A stretch of 64,000 bases of DNA. It comes from Lacisediminihabitans sp040549525. GTDB lineage: Bacteria; Actinomycetota; Actinomycetes; Actinomycetales; Microbacteriaceae. The notes below the pieces were generated by a model. That model did no database searches, was not told the DNA's origin, and saw only the letters and a list, made by a program, of their open reading frames with translations. The position numbers and the translations under genes were made by a program. The DNA lies in the NCBI RefSeq assembly GCF_040549525.1, contig NZ_JBEPTM010000003.1, forward strand, positions 354,180-418,179, written 5' to 3'. The first letter of the stretch is position 1; the number at the start of each line of letters is the position of its first letter. Below, piece after piece: positions 24,321-32,439 of this stretch.

Positions 24321-27300
24321 ATGACTTACCCCCTCAGCGACGGCTCGGATGCCGGCGACGCCGGCCTGACCGCTTCCCCGGACTTCCCGGCGATCGAGAA
24401 CGGAATCCTCGCCTTCTGGAAGAGGGATGACACCTTCCAGGCTTCCATCGACCAGCGCGAGGGATGCTCCGAGTGGGTCTTCTACGACGGTCCGCCATTC
24501 GCCAACGGCCTGCCGCACTACGGGCACCTGCTCACCGGCTACGCGAAGGACCTCTTCCCGCGCTACCAGACCATGCGCGGCAAGCTCGTGCACCGTCGGT
24601 TCGGCTGGGACACCCACGGTCTTCCCGCAGAGCTCGAGGCGATGCGGCAGCTCGGCATCACCGAGAAGCACCAGATCGAAGAGATGGGCATCGCCACCTT
24701 CAACGAGAAGGCGCGCGAGTCGGTGCTCGAGTACACCCGCGAGTGGGAGGACTACGTCACTCGCCAGGCACGATGGGTCGACTTCGAGAACGACTACAAG
24801 ACCCTCGACATCACCTTCATGGAGTCGGTCATCTGGGCCTTCAAACAGCTCTACGACAAGGGTCTGGCCTACGAGGGATTCCGCGTGCTTCCGTATTGCT
24901 GGCACGATGAGACGCCGCTGTCGAACCACGAGTTGCGCATGGATGACGACGTCTATCGCATGCGGCAGGACCAGTCCGTCACCGTGACCTTCCCGCTCGA
25001 CGGCGCGAAGGCGGAGTCGCTCGGGCTCACCGGGGTCAAGGCGCTCGCCTGGACGACGACACCGTGGACGCTGCCGACCAACCTCGCCCTGGCCGTGGGG
25101 CCCGCCATTTCGTATGCAATCGTGCCGAGTGGTCCGCTCGGGGCATCCGATGGTTCTGCGGAGGGCGTTGCGGAGTTCCTGCTCGCTGCCGACACCGTCG
25201 CTGCCTACGCGAAGGACCTCGGCTACGGCTCGCCCGAGGCCGCCGTCGAAGCTATCGAGAGAACGCTGCTCGGTTCCGAGCTCGGCGGGGTCACCTATGC
25301 CCGCCTCTGGGACTACTACGCGGATGTCGAGACCTGGGGCACCGGCAACGCCTGGCAGGTCCTCGTTGCCGACTACGTCGCCACCGGTGAGGGCACCGGC
25401 ATCGTGCACCAGGCGCCCGCCTACGGCGAAGACGACCAGATCACGTGCGCCGCTGCCGATATCCCGGTGATCATCTCCGTCGACGACGGCGGCAAATTCC
25501 TGTCCCAGATCTCGGATGTCGCGGGCCTGCAGGTCTTCGATGCCAACAAGCCGCTCGTGCAGAAGCTGCGCGCCGACGGCCGCCTGCTTCGGGTGGCGAG
25601 CTATGAGCACAGCTATCCGCACTGCTGGCGCTGCAAGAACCCGCTCATCTACAAGGCGGTGTCGAGCTGGTTCGTGAGCGTCACGAAGTTCCGTGACCGC
25701 ATGGTGGAGCTCAACGAGCAGATCAACTGGGTGCCCGACAACGTGAAGGACGGCCAGTTCGGCAAGTGGCTGTCGAACGCCCGGGACTGGTCGATCTCTC
25801 GCAACCGCTACTGGGGATCGCCGATCCCGATCTGGAAGAGCGACGACCCGGAGTACCCGCGCGTCGACGTGTATGGATCGCTCGACGAGCTCGAGGCGGA
25901 CTTCGGCGTGCGTCCCACCGACCTGCACCGCCCGTTCATCGACGAGCTCACCCGGCCGAACCCCGACGACCCCACCGGCAGGTCGACCATGCGGCGCATC
26001 GAAGACGTGCTCGACGTGTGGTTCGATTCCGGATCGATGCCGTTCGCGCAGGTGCACTATCCCTTCGAGAACGCCGAGTTCTTCGAGGAACACAACCCCG
26101 CGGACTTCATCGTCGAGTACATCGGCCAGACCCGCGGCTGGTTCTACATGCTCCACGTGCTGTCGACGGCTCTCTTCGACCGGCCGGCCTTCCGCAACGT
26201 GATCAGCCACGGCATCGTTCTCGGCAGTGACGGGCAGAAGATGTCAAAGTCGCTGCGCAACTATCCGGATGTCTCCGAGGTCTTCGACCGGGACGGCGCG
26301 GATGCGATGCGTTGGTACCTCATGTCGTCGTCGGTGATCCGCGGCGGCAACCTCGTGGTCACGGAAGAGGGCATCCGTGAGGGAGTGCGCCAGCTGATGC
26401 TGCCGCTGTGGAACAGCTACTACTTCTTCACGCTGTACGCCAACGCCGCGAAACCTGCTGGTCGAGTAGCGAGCGCCAACGAGCGTGTCCCGACCGATGA
26501 AGCGGGTCTCGACACGGGCGCGGAGCGCCCTACTCGACCAGCGCAGGCCGGCTACACGGCCACGCTCCGCACCGACTCGAGCGACGTGCTCGACCGGTAT
26601 CTGCTCGCCAAGACCCGCCAGGTGATCGGGGATGTCACCGCCCACCTCGACAACCTCGACAGCCCGCTCGCCGCGAACTCGCTTCGCGACTTCGGCGACG
26701 TGCTCACCAACTGGTACGTGCGGCGCAGCCGCGGTCGCTTCTGGAGTGGCGACAGCGCTGAGGCCTTCGACACGCTCTACACGGTGCTCGAAACCCTCAC
26801 CCGCTTGGCGGCACCGTTGCTTCCGCTCATCAGTGAGAAGATCTGGAAGGGACTCACCGGCGGTCGCAGCGTGCACCTCACCGACTGGCCGGATGCCGCG
26901 TCGTTCCCGGAGGACGATGCTCTCGTCGCCACGATGGACCGCGTCCGCGAGATCGCGTCCTCCGGGCTCGGTCTCCGCAAGGCGACCGGGTTGCGCGTGC
27001 GGCTTCCCCTCGCGGAGCTCACCGTCGTCGCCGAGAACTCGGCAGACCTGCGGTCCTTCGCCGACATCCTGCGCGACGAGCTCAACGTCAAGGCGGTGGT
27101 GGTGCGCGAGCTCGGGGAGGACAGCCTCGGCGAGTTCGGCATCCAGCGCAAGCTCACGGTCAACTCCCGCGCAGCCGGACCCCGCATCGGCAAGCAGGTG
27201 CAGCAGGTGATCCAGGCGGCCAAGGCCGGAGACTGGACCTCCAACGGCGAGAACGTCATGGTCGGCGGCATCGAGTTGCTCCCCACCGAGTTCGAACTGC

Positions 27301-27719
27301 AGTTGCAGGCGGCGGATGACGCGCAGGCGATCACCTTCCTGCCCGGCGGCGGCTTCGTGCTGCTCGACACGGTGACCACGTGGGAGCTCGAGGCGGAAGG
27401 GCTCGCCCGCGACCTCATCCGTGGAGTGCAGGACACCCGCAAGGCCGCCGGCTTCCAGGTTAGCGACCGCATCGACCTCACCCTCTACTTCGAGTCCTCG
27501 TCAGAGCGGGCCGGAGTCGAACCCTTCGAAGCCACCATCGCCGAAGAGACCCTCGCCCTGGCGATCAAGGCCGTAGAGACCGACGGGAGCGTGGAGGCGT
27601 ACGCTGCCCAGCACGGTCACGCCGGAGCCTTCCGTTCCCTCATCCGGGCCGGGCAGTACGCGAACAGCGGCGACGTGCTCGTCGAAGTCACGATCCATGG
27701 AGCAGCAACCGATGTCTAA
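24321..27719 (+). CDS. ileS: Isoleucyl-tRNA synthetase
   Basis: Class I synthetase of 1132 residues charging tRNA-Ile. HIGH is replaced by the usual long-form variant LPHYGHLLTG (about residue 71), and KMSKS appears as DGQKMSKSLRNYPD near residue 638. The CP1 editing domain is complete (AWTTTPWTLPTNLALAVG; GIVHQAPAYGEDD). Start 24321 (MTYPLSDGS) has CTGGAGAG upstream. A foreign-looking stretch KPAGRVASANERVPTDEAGL and following about 10 residues (from about residue 711) is encoded by an 86-bp palindromic repeat inserted in frame just where the anticodon-binding domain begins. Controlled by the T-box leader; folC overlaps the 3' end. Confidence 0.97.
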   Translation: MTYPLSDGSDAGDAGLTASPDFPAIENGILAFWKRDDTFQASIDQREGCSEWVFYDGPPFANGLPHYGHLLTGYAKDLFPRYQTMRGKLVHRRFGWDTHGLPAELEAMRQLGITEKHQIEEMGIATFNEKARESVLEYTREWEDYVTRQARWVDFENDYKTLDITFMESVIWAFKQLYDKGLAYEGFRVLPYCWHDETPLSNHELRMDDDVYRMRQDQSVTVTFPLDGAKAESLGLTGVKALAWTTTPWTLPTNLALAVGPAISYAIVPSGPLGASDGSAEGVAEFLLAADTVAAYAKDLGYGSPEAAVEAIERTLLGSELGGVTYARLWDYYADVETWGTGNAWQVLVADYVATGEGTGIVHQAPAYGEDDQITCAAADIPVIISVDDGGKFLSQISDVAGLQVFDANKPLVQKLRADGRLLRVASYEHSYPHCWRCKNPLIYKAVSSWFVSVTKFRDRMVELNEQINWVPDNVKDGQFGKWLSNARDWSISRNRYWGSPIPIWKSDDPEYPRVDVYGSLDELEADFGVRPTDLHRPFIDELTRPNPDDPTGRSTMRRIEDVLDVWFDSGSMPFAQVHYPFENAEFFEEHNPADFIVEYIGQTRGWFYMLHVLSTALFDRPAFRNVISHGIVLGSDGQKMSKSLRNYPDVSEVFDRDGADAMRWYLMSSSVIRGGNLVVTEEGIREGVRQLMLPLWNSYYFFTLYANAAKPAGRVASANERVPTDEAGLDTGAERPTRPAQAGYTATLRTDSSDVLDRYLLAKTRQVIGDVTAHLDNLDSPLAANSLRDFGDVLTNWYVRRSRGRFWSGDSAEAFDTLYTVLETLTRLAAPLLPLISEKIWKGLTGGRSVHLTDWPDAASFPEDDALVATMDRVREIASSGLGLRKATGLRVRLPLAELTVVAENSADLRSFADILRDELNVKAVVVRELGEDSLGEFGIQRKLTVNSRAAGPRIGKQVQQVIQAAKAGDWTSNGENVMVGGIELLPTEFELQLQAADDAQAITFLPGGGFVLLDTVTTWELEAEGLARDLIRGVQDTRKAAGFQVSDRIDLTLYFESSSERAGVEPFEATIAEETLALAIKAVETDGSVEAYAAQHGHAGAFRSLIRAGQYANSGDVLVEVTIHGAATDV
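26457..26542. repeat. Palindromic repeat element inside ileS coding sequence
   Basis: GCTGGTCGAGTAG at 26457-26469 and CTACTCGACCAGC at 26530-26542 are exact inverted ends of an 86-bp element. The right half (GGTCTCGACACGGGCGCGGA...) resembles the partial copy after rpmA at 40183-40221. The insert keeps the reading frame and contains no in-frame stop, although the left arm holds TAG in another frame. It resembles REP/BIME-like palindromes scattered in Microbacteriaceae genomes. Confidence 0.85.
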
Positions 27720-29103
27720 GAACCCCCTGTCCGAAGATCCAGAACTGGGAGACGACGCGCTCTTCCAGAAGGATGCCGACGCCGTCTACCAGGAGCTGCT
27801 CGCTCGCATCGGCGAGGGGCACCCGCAACCGCGCCTGGCCGCAACACGACGCGTGGTCGAGCTGCTCGGTGATCCGCAGCGCTCGTACCCGATCATCCAC
27901 ATCACCGGAACGAACGGCAAGACCTCCACGAGCCGCATCATCGAGAGCATCCTGCGTGCCTACGGACTGCGCACCGGGCTCTTCTCGAGCCCGCATCTCG
28001 TGCGCGTGAACGAGCGGATCCTCGTCGACGGCGAGCCGATCACCAACGAGGCCTTCGTCGCCAACTACCGCGACATCAAGCCATACCTCGAGATGGTGGA
28101 TGCCGAGCTCCGCGCCGTGGGTGACGCTCCGCTGGCCTTCTTCGAGGCCTTCACCGCGCTCGCCTACGCGAGCTTCGCCGATGCCCCGGTGGATGTCGCG
28201 GTGATCGAGGTCGGACTGGGCGGCGAGTGGGATTCGACGAATGTGGGCGACGGCCAGGTGGCGGTGTTCACCCCGATCTCGCTCGACCACACCGCACGCC
28301 TCGGCAACACCGTTGCGCTCATCGCGGCGACGAAGGCTGGCATCATCAAGCCCGCGGCGGCCGTCGTGACCGCGACCCAGCCGGAGACCGCCCTTGCCGA
28401 GCTCGAGCGGGCGAGCGAGCTGATGGAGGCGAGCCTCGCCGTGCAGGGCACCGCATTCGAACTGCTGTCGAACACCGTCGCGGTCGGCGGCCAGGTCATC
28501 TCGGTGCGCGGGCTCGCGGGCACCTACGACGAGCTCTTCCTTCCGCTCTTCGGCGATCACCAGGCGCAGAACGCCGCCGTCGCGATCGCCGCCGTCGAGT
28601 CGTTCCTCGGCGGGGGCGAGCAGACGCTGGTGGGCGATGTGCTCGCCGAGGGCATCGCGACGGCGTCCTCACCGGGACGCCTGCAGGTCATCGGCATCGA
28701 GCCGACCGTGATCATCGATGCCGCGCACAACCCGGATGGGGCGCGATCTCTCGCCGCGGCACTCGGCACCTATTTCACCTTCGACGAGGTGGCCATCGTG
28801 CTCGGGGTGCTCGACGACAAGGACGCCCGCTCGATCGTGGCGGCCCTCGCTCCGGTGGCGGAGGTCATCCTCGTCACGGCCTCGAGCTCCGAGCGCGCCG
28901 TGCCCGTCGATGATCTCGCGGAGATCGTGCGCGAAGTCGCCCCCGACACCTCCGTCGACGACTACGACACCCCGGGCGAAGCGATAGCGGCTGCCCGGGC
29001 CTGGGCAGAGAAGGCCCCCCGCCGTGGCGTCGTCATCACCGGGTCGATCACTCTCATCGGCGACGCCCTGGTGCTCGCGGCGGCAGAGGGGTGGAAGCGA
29101 TGA
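27712..29103 (+). CDS. folC: Bifunctional folylpolyglutamate/dihydrofolate synthase
   Basis: Mur-ligase-like enzyme of about 463 residues that adds glutamate to (dihydro)folate using ATP. The P-loop is HITGTNGKTSTSRI near residue 63, followed by FSSPHLVRVNERI, the folate/omega-loop region, and VIEVGLGGEWDSTN. The C-terminal glutamate-ligase domain has IIDAAHNPDGARSL. Start 27712 is favoured by GGAG 9 bp upstream; ATG 27697 is an alternative. It overlaps ileS by 8 bp and DUF4233 by 4 bp, so the ileS-folC-DUF4233 trio is translationally coupled. Confidence 0.95.
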   Translation: MSKNPLSEDPELGDDALFQKDADAVYQELLARIGEGHPQPRLAATRRVVELLGDPQRSYPIIHITGTNGKTSTSRIIESILRAYGLRTGLFSSPHLVRVNERILVDGEPITNEAFVANYRDIKPYLEMVDAELRAVGDAPLAFFEAFTALAYASFADAPVDVAVIEVGLGGEWDSTNVGDGQVAVFTPISLDHTARLGNTVALIAATKAGIIKPAAAVVTATQPETALAELERASELMEASLAVQGTAFELLSNTVAVGGQVISVRGLAGTYDELFLPLFGDHQAQNAAVAIAAVESFLGGGEQTLVGDVLAEGIATASSPGRLQVIGIEPTVIIDAAHNPDGARSLAAALGTYFTFDEVAIVLGVLDDKDARSIVAALAPVAEVILVTASSSERAVPVDDLAEIVREVAPDTSVDDYDTPGEAIAAARAWAEKAPRRGVVITGSITLIGDALVLAAAEGWKR

Positions 29104-29510
29104 CGGAGGCGGATGGCGCACGCCCGCCTCGCACTCGGGTGCGGCGCGAGCGTTCCGCGAGCGAATCGCTGCTCTCCATCGCACTCCTCCTCGAGGCCGT
29201 GCTTGTCTTCTTCGTGGTGATGGTGGCCTTCGGCCTCCAGGTTCTCGCGACCCCGGTGGTGTTCGGCGGGGGAGCGGTGCTCGTCGTACTGCTGCTCGTC
29301 GCCGGCAGGCTCGCCGGCCGAGCCATCGGGGTCTGGCTGGGCTGGGCACTCCAGGTCGCGCTCATCGCCCTCGGCATCCTGCTGCCGCTGATGTATTTCA
29401 TCGGCGCGATCTTCGCGGCGATCTGGATCTACTGCTTCGTCACCGGCCGGCGTCTCGACCGCCGCAAGGCCGCCTATCTGCTCGACAACTCGTCCACCCC
29501 CAACAATTAG
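29100..29510 (+). CDS. DUF4233 small integral membrane protein
   Basis: Protein of about 136 residues with four hydrophobic helices (about 28-48, 56-75, 80-100 and 104-120) after a basic Arg-rich N-terminus. It ends with the conserved RRKAAYLLDN tail. Its place between folC and ndk is the standard actinobacterial position of DUF4233 proteins. Overlaps folC by 4 bp (ATGA). Function unknown. Confidence 0.85.
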   Translation: MTEADGARPPRTRVRRERSASESLLSIALLLEAVLVFFVVMVAFGLQVLATPVVFGGGAVLVVLLLVAGRLAGRAIGVWLGWALQVALIALGILLPLMYFIGAIFAAIWIYCFVTGRRLDRRKAAYLLDNSSTPNN

Positions 29511-29517
29511 GAGCCCC

Positions 29518-29934
29518 ATGAGCACCGAAGAAACCCTCGTCCTGGTCAAGCCGGATGGCGTGTCCCGCAACCTCACCGGCGAGATCCTGCGCCGCATCGA
29601 AGCGAAGGGCTACCAGCTCGTCGATATCAAGCTCGTGCAGGCGAGCCGTGAACTGCTAGCGAAGCACTACGAGGAGCACGTCGGAAAGCCCTTCTACGAA
29701 CCGCTCATCGAGTTCATGGAGAGTGGCGCCATCGTCGCGCTGCGAGTCACCGGCGAGCGGGTGATCGAAGGCTTCCGATCCCTCGCCGGCACGACGGATC
29801 CCACCGCCGCGGCCCCCGGCACGATCCGCGGTGATCTCGGACGCGACTGGGGGCTCCGCGTGCAGCAGAACCTGGTGCACGGGTCCGACTCGCCCGAATC
29901 CGCGGAGCGCGAGCTCGCCCTCTGGTTCGACTGA
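29518..29934 (+). CDS. ndk: Nucleoside diphosphate kinase
   Basis: Protein of 138 residues, the normal NDK length, transferring the gamma phosphate between NTPs and NDPs through a phosphohistidine. The N-terminal ETLVLVKPDGVSRNLTGEI and catalytic NLVHGSDSPESA (His about residue 121) are diagnostic. GGAG sits 5 bp before the ATG. Last gene of the ileS-folC-DUF4233-ndk operon; a hairpin follows. Confidence 0.97.
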   Translation: MSTEETLVLVKPDGVSRNLTGEILRRIEAKGYQLVDIKLVQASRELLAKHYEEHVGKPFYEPLIEFMESGAIVALRVTGERVIEGFRSLAGTTDPTAAAPGTIRGDLGRDWGLRVQQNLVHGSDSPESAERELALWFD

Positions 29935-29954
29935 GACCTCGTCGACCCGCACGA

Positions 29955-29999
29955 CACGACTTCGCACGATTCCGGGCATCCGGAGCGGGCGAAGTCGTG
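29955..29999. terminator. Hairpin between convergent ndk and dsbA-like genes
   Basis: CACGACTTCGC (29955-29965) pairs with GCGAAGTCGTG (29989-29999). The 23-nt loop has a small inner inverted repeat around CCGGGCATCCGG. The location between convergent genes fits a shared terminator. Confidence 0.65.
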
Positions 30000-30022
30000 C
30001 CTGGGGCTGTACCGCCTCGCGC

Positions 30023-30913
30023 CTAGGGCGTGGGGGTCGAGCTGGGTGACGGGGTGATTCCGGCGGCGCTCGCCGCGAAGGAGATGAAGTCTCCCGTGCC
30101 ATCCCAGCGCTTTCCATTGACGACCACCGTCGGGGTCGAGAATCCGCCCGCCGAGGGGTTTACGAGCGAGGCCGTGCCCGTCGTGACCTGCGTGGTATTG
30201 CTCACCCATGACTTGAACTTCTCGCTATCGATGCAGCTGTTCACAGCGGGGTCGCTGATTCCCGCCTCTGCCACGAGCGCCTTGATCTCTGGGTCGGTGA
30301 GTCCAGAGGTTCCCTCGGTGGGCTGCTTGTCATAGAAGACCGTCTGGGCATCGAGGAACTTCGTCGGGTCGTAGTTCGCAATGCAGGCGGCCGCATTGGC
30401 GGCGCGGCTCGCATAGCGGCTGGTCTGGTAGTTGCGGTCGAGAATCGAGACGGGATGCACCTCGAGGGTGGCCGATCCGCTCGCGACGAGCTGCTGGATC
30501 TGAGCGGAGTAGGTGGCTTCGAATGACTTGCAGGCCGGGCAGGCCCAGTCAACGTAGGTGACGATGTGGGCGAGCCCGTCGGAGGCAGTGGTCTTCGTCG
30601 CCTTCGGCTTGCCGTCTGCCGAGGCCGCTGCGGTGGTCGTTGGGGTGGCCACACCGCCTTTGCCGGTGAAGAGGATGCCGCTGCTCGCCATGTTCTTCGG
30701 GCCGGGAGCCCCGGGTGCGGCGGGCTGCACGACTATCGCGACCACGATCGCGATGACCGCGAGGATGGCGACACCGATGCCGCCCTGCAGCAGGATCTTG
30801 TTGCGACGCTGGCGCCTCTTCTCGGCCTCGCGTTCGATGCGCGCGGTCTCGCGGGCGGCCTCCCGTCGATCCTTCTTGCCCTGCGGGGAGTTCGAGGTGC
30901 CGGAAGCAGCCAT
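30023..30913 (-). CDS. DsbA-like membrane-anchored thiol-disulfide oxidoreductase
   Basis: Protein of 296 residues with a charged cytoplasmic N-terminus (KKDRREAARETARIEREAEK), one membrane helix at about 43-64, a Pro/Ala/Thr linker and an extracytoplasmic thioredoxin-fold domain. The active site is WACPACKSF (CPAC, about residues 128-131), and the cis-Pro region is FSTPTVVVNGKRW. Adjacent upstream is a VKOR protein that would re-oxidise it, so the pair forms disulfides in exported proteins. GC-rich Ser/Pro tail at the C-terminus. Confidence 0.92.
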   Translation of the reverse strand: MAASGTSNSPQGKKDRREAARETARIEREAEKRRQRRNKILLQGGIGVAILAVIAIVVAIVVQPAAPGAPGPKNMASSGILFTGKGGVATPTTTAAASADGKPKATKTTASDGLAHIVTYVDWACPACKSFEATYSAQIQQLVASGSATLEVHPVSILDRNYQTSRYASRAANAAACIANYDPTKFLDAQTVFYDKQPTEGTSGLTDPEIKALVAEAGISDPAVNSCIDSEKFKSWVSNTTQVTTGTASLVNPSAGGFSTPTVVVNGKRWDGTGDFISFAASAAGITPSPSSTPTP

Positions 30914-31017
30914 GTGTCGGTAACCAACGTTCTGTGAGATGGACGAAAATCTGGGCAGAAATTACGGGGTGAAGCTGGGACGAATCATGGGGGAGGCTGA
31001 ATGTTCACTGGCGGAGC

Positions 31018-32019
31018 TCAGAGTCGATGGATGACGTCGAGCTGAACCTGCGCGAGGGCGGCGACCACCACGTAGCTCACGAGGGTGATGAGCGGGACGT
31101 ACCCGTATGCCGCAGCGCCGAGATCGCGAAGACGTGCCGAAACGGGAATGTGCCCGGACTTCAGGTTGAAGAAGGTAATCAGCCAGAACGAGGGGATCAC
31201 CACCGACCAGGTGGCCATGCACCACGGGCAGAGCGTGCCGAGCATGAAGATGCTCTCCGTGATCAGGAAGATCACGAAGACGAGGGCGAGAGTGATTCCC
31301 ACATTGAGCGCGATCCAGAACCAGCGCGCGAAGGTCACGCCGCTGATGATGAGCACGGCGATCATGAACATGGCCATCCACCCGCCCACGCCGATGAGCG
31401 GATTCGGGAAGCCGAACAGCGAGCCCTGCCACGAGGAGAGATTCTTGCCGCACTGCACGAGGACGCTCACGTTGCACGAGGGCGCGACGCCGGGAGTGGT
31501 GAAGGTGCCGACCTTGTCGACGGTGAGGCGGAAGGCCGCGAAGAACCCGGCGACGGATGCCACGGCAAGGAACATCCCGAGCTCGAGGGGTCTCCCGTCC
31601 CGACGGAGTCGTGGCACGGCCAGCGCGAAGACGAGGGCCATGAGCACGAGCTGCGCTGCGAGAAGCCAGGACACGGCGAGGTGCGGAACTACCGCGAGAT
31701 ACAGGGCCCAGACCTGGAAGAGCACTCCGACGGCGAAGATCGTGGCAATGGCGCGCCACCAGCCGGCGGAGATGCGTGCACCGGAGAATTGCGCGGCACC
31801 GACCGTGAGAGCGATCACGAAGAGGGCCATCGAGAAGGGCGATGACGGGTATCCGAGTTCGTTGTCGGCCCCGAGCAGCTTGGGGATACCGCTCGCCGAC
31901 TCGATGCCGACGAAGGCGATCACCGTGCTGGCGAAAGAGACGAGAACTCCGGCGGCGCCGGTCGCGGTGAGGAGGAGAGTGCCACGGGGGGAGGGAGTCG
32001 CCGGTGGGGTCGTGGTCAC
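31018..32019 (-). CDS. Vitamin K epoxide reductase (VKOR) family protein
   Basis: Integral membrane protein of about 333 residues. The VKOR domain has the loop cysteines SCNVSVLVQCGKNLSSW and the quinone-side CxxC in TLCPWCMATWSVV, with GFPNPLIGVGGW between. About four extra helices precede the canonical first VKOR helix, so the protein is N-terminally extended. GTG 32019 (MTTTPPATPS) was chosen because ATA-ATC codons and no other start lie upstream near it. It oxidises the DsbA-like partner encoded 104 bp downstream and passes electrons to menaquinone; this is established for the family and inferred here. Confidence 0.9.
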   Translation of the reverse strand: MTTTPPATPSPRGTLLLTATGAAGVLVSFASTVIAFVGIESASGIPKLLGADNELGYPSSPFSMALFVIALTVGAAQFSGARISAGWWRAIATIFAVGVLFQVWALYLAVVPHLAVSWLLAAQLVLMALVFALAVPRLRRDGRPLELGMFLAVASVAGFFAAFRLTVDKVGTFTTPGVAPSCNVSVLVQCGKNLSSWQGSLFGFPNPLIGVGGWMAMFMIAVLIISGVTFARWFWIALNVGITLALVFVIFLITESIFMLGTLCPWCMATWSVVIPSFWLITFFNLKSGHIPVSARLRDLGAAAYGYVPLITLVSYVVVAALAQVQLDVIHRL

Positions 32020-32066
32020 CCTGAGGATTATTGCATGAGCCAAATGCGGCGTAACTGGCAAGGCAT

Positions 32067-32439
32067 GCGATAATTTGGAGATGTCATTCGAGCCGCGCTC
32101 GATATGACGCCAAAGAATGCTTACCGGGCACTGTGTGACGAAACCTGAGGGTTGCCGAACGCAACACCGGGCCGCGCTGAATCGGCTTTGATCCGCCCAA
32201 GGATCGATCCCCATCGAGAGCGTGTCGGATAGCGAGTTCCGAACAGAATCACCAAGACAAGCGAACGAGACCAGAGCCAGCCCCAGCGTGTCACAGCGAC
32301 CGGGGGCCGGGGTTCGGTGTCAGAGCGAAGAATTAGCGGCACATCGACCGAGGCCAGAACCGCCGGAGTCGAAAACCGCGACGAGAGAGTACCCGACGGG
32401 TCGCGCGGCTTCCCGTACCGGGCTAGGAGTGCACCAGCG
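32067..32439 (+). promoter_or_regulatory. Extended -10 promoter and long 5' leader of rne
   Basis: TGCGATAAT at 32066-32074 is a good extended -10 element; the -35 region is weak. Transcription from there would give a leader of about 360 nt before the rne start at 32440. No gene is recognised in the 420-bp gap between the VKOR gene and rne. RNase E is known to autoregulate through its own 5' UTR in enterobacteria; a similar role here is inferred. Confidence 0.5.

Noticed and set aside
24081..26210. 709-codon minus-strand frame opposite ileS
   Set aside because: Antisense to the well-conserved ileS coding region; no domain, no ribosome site.
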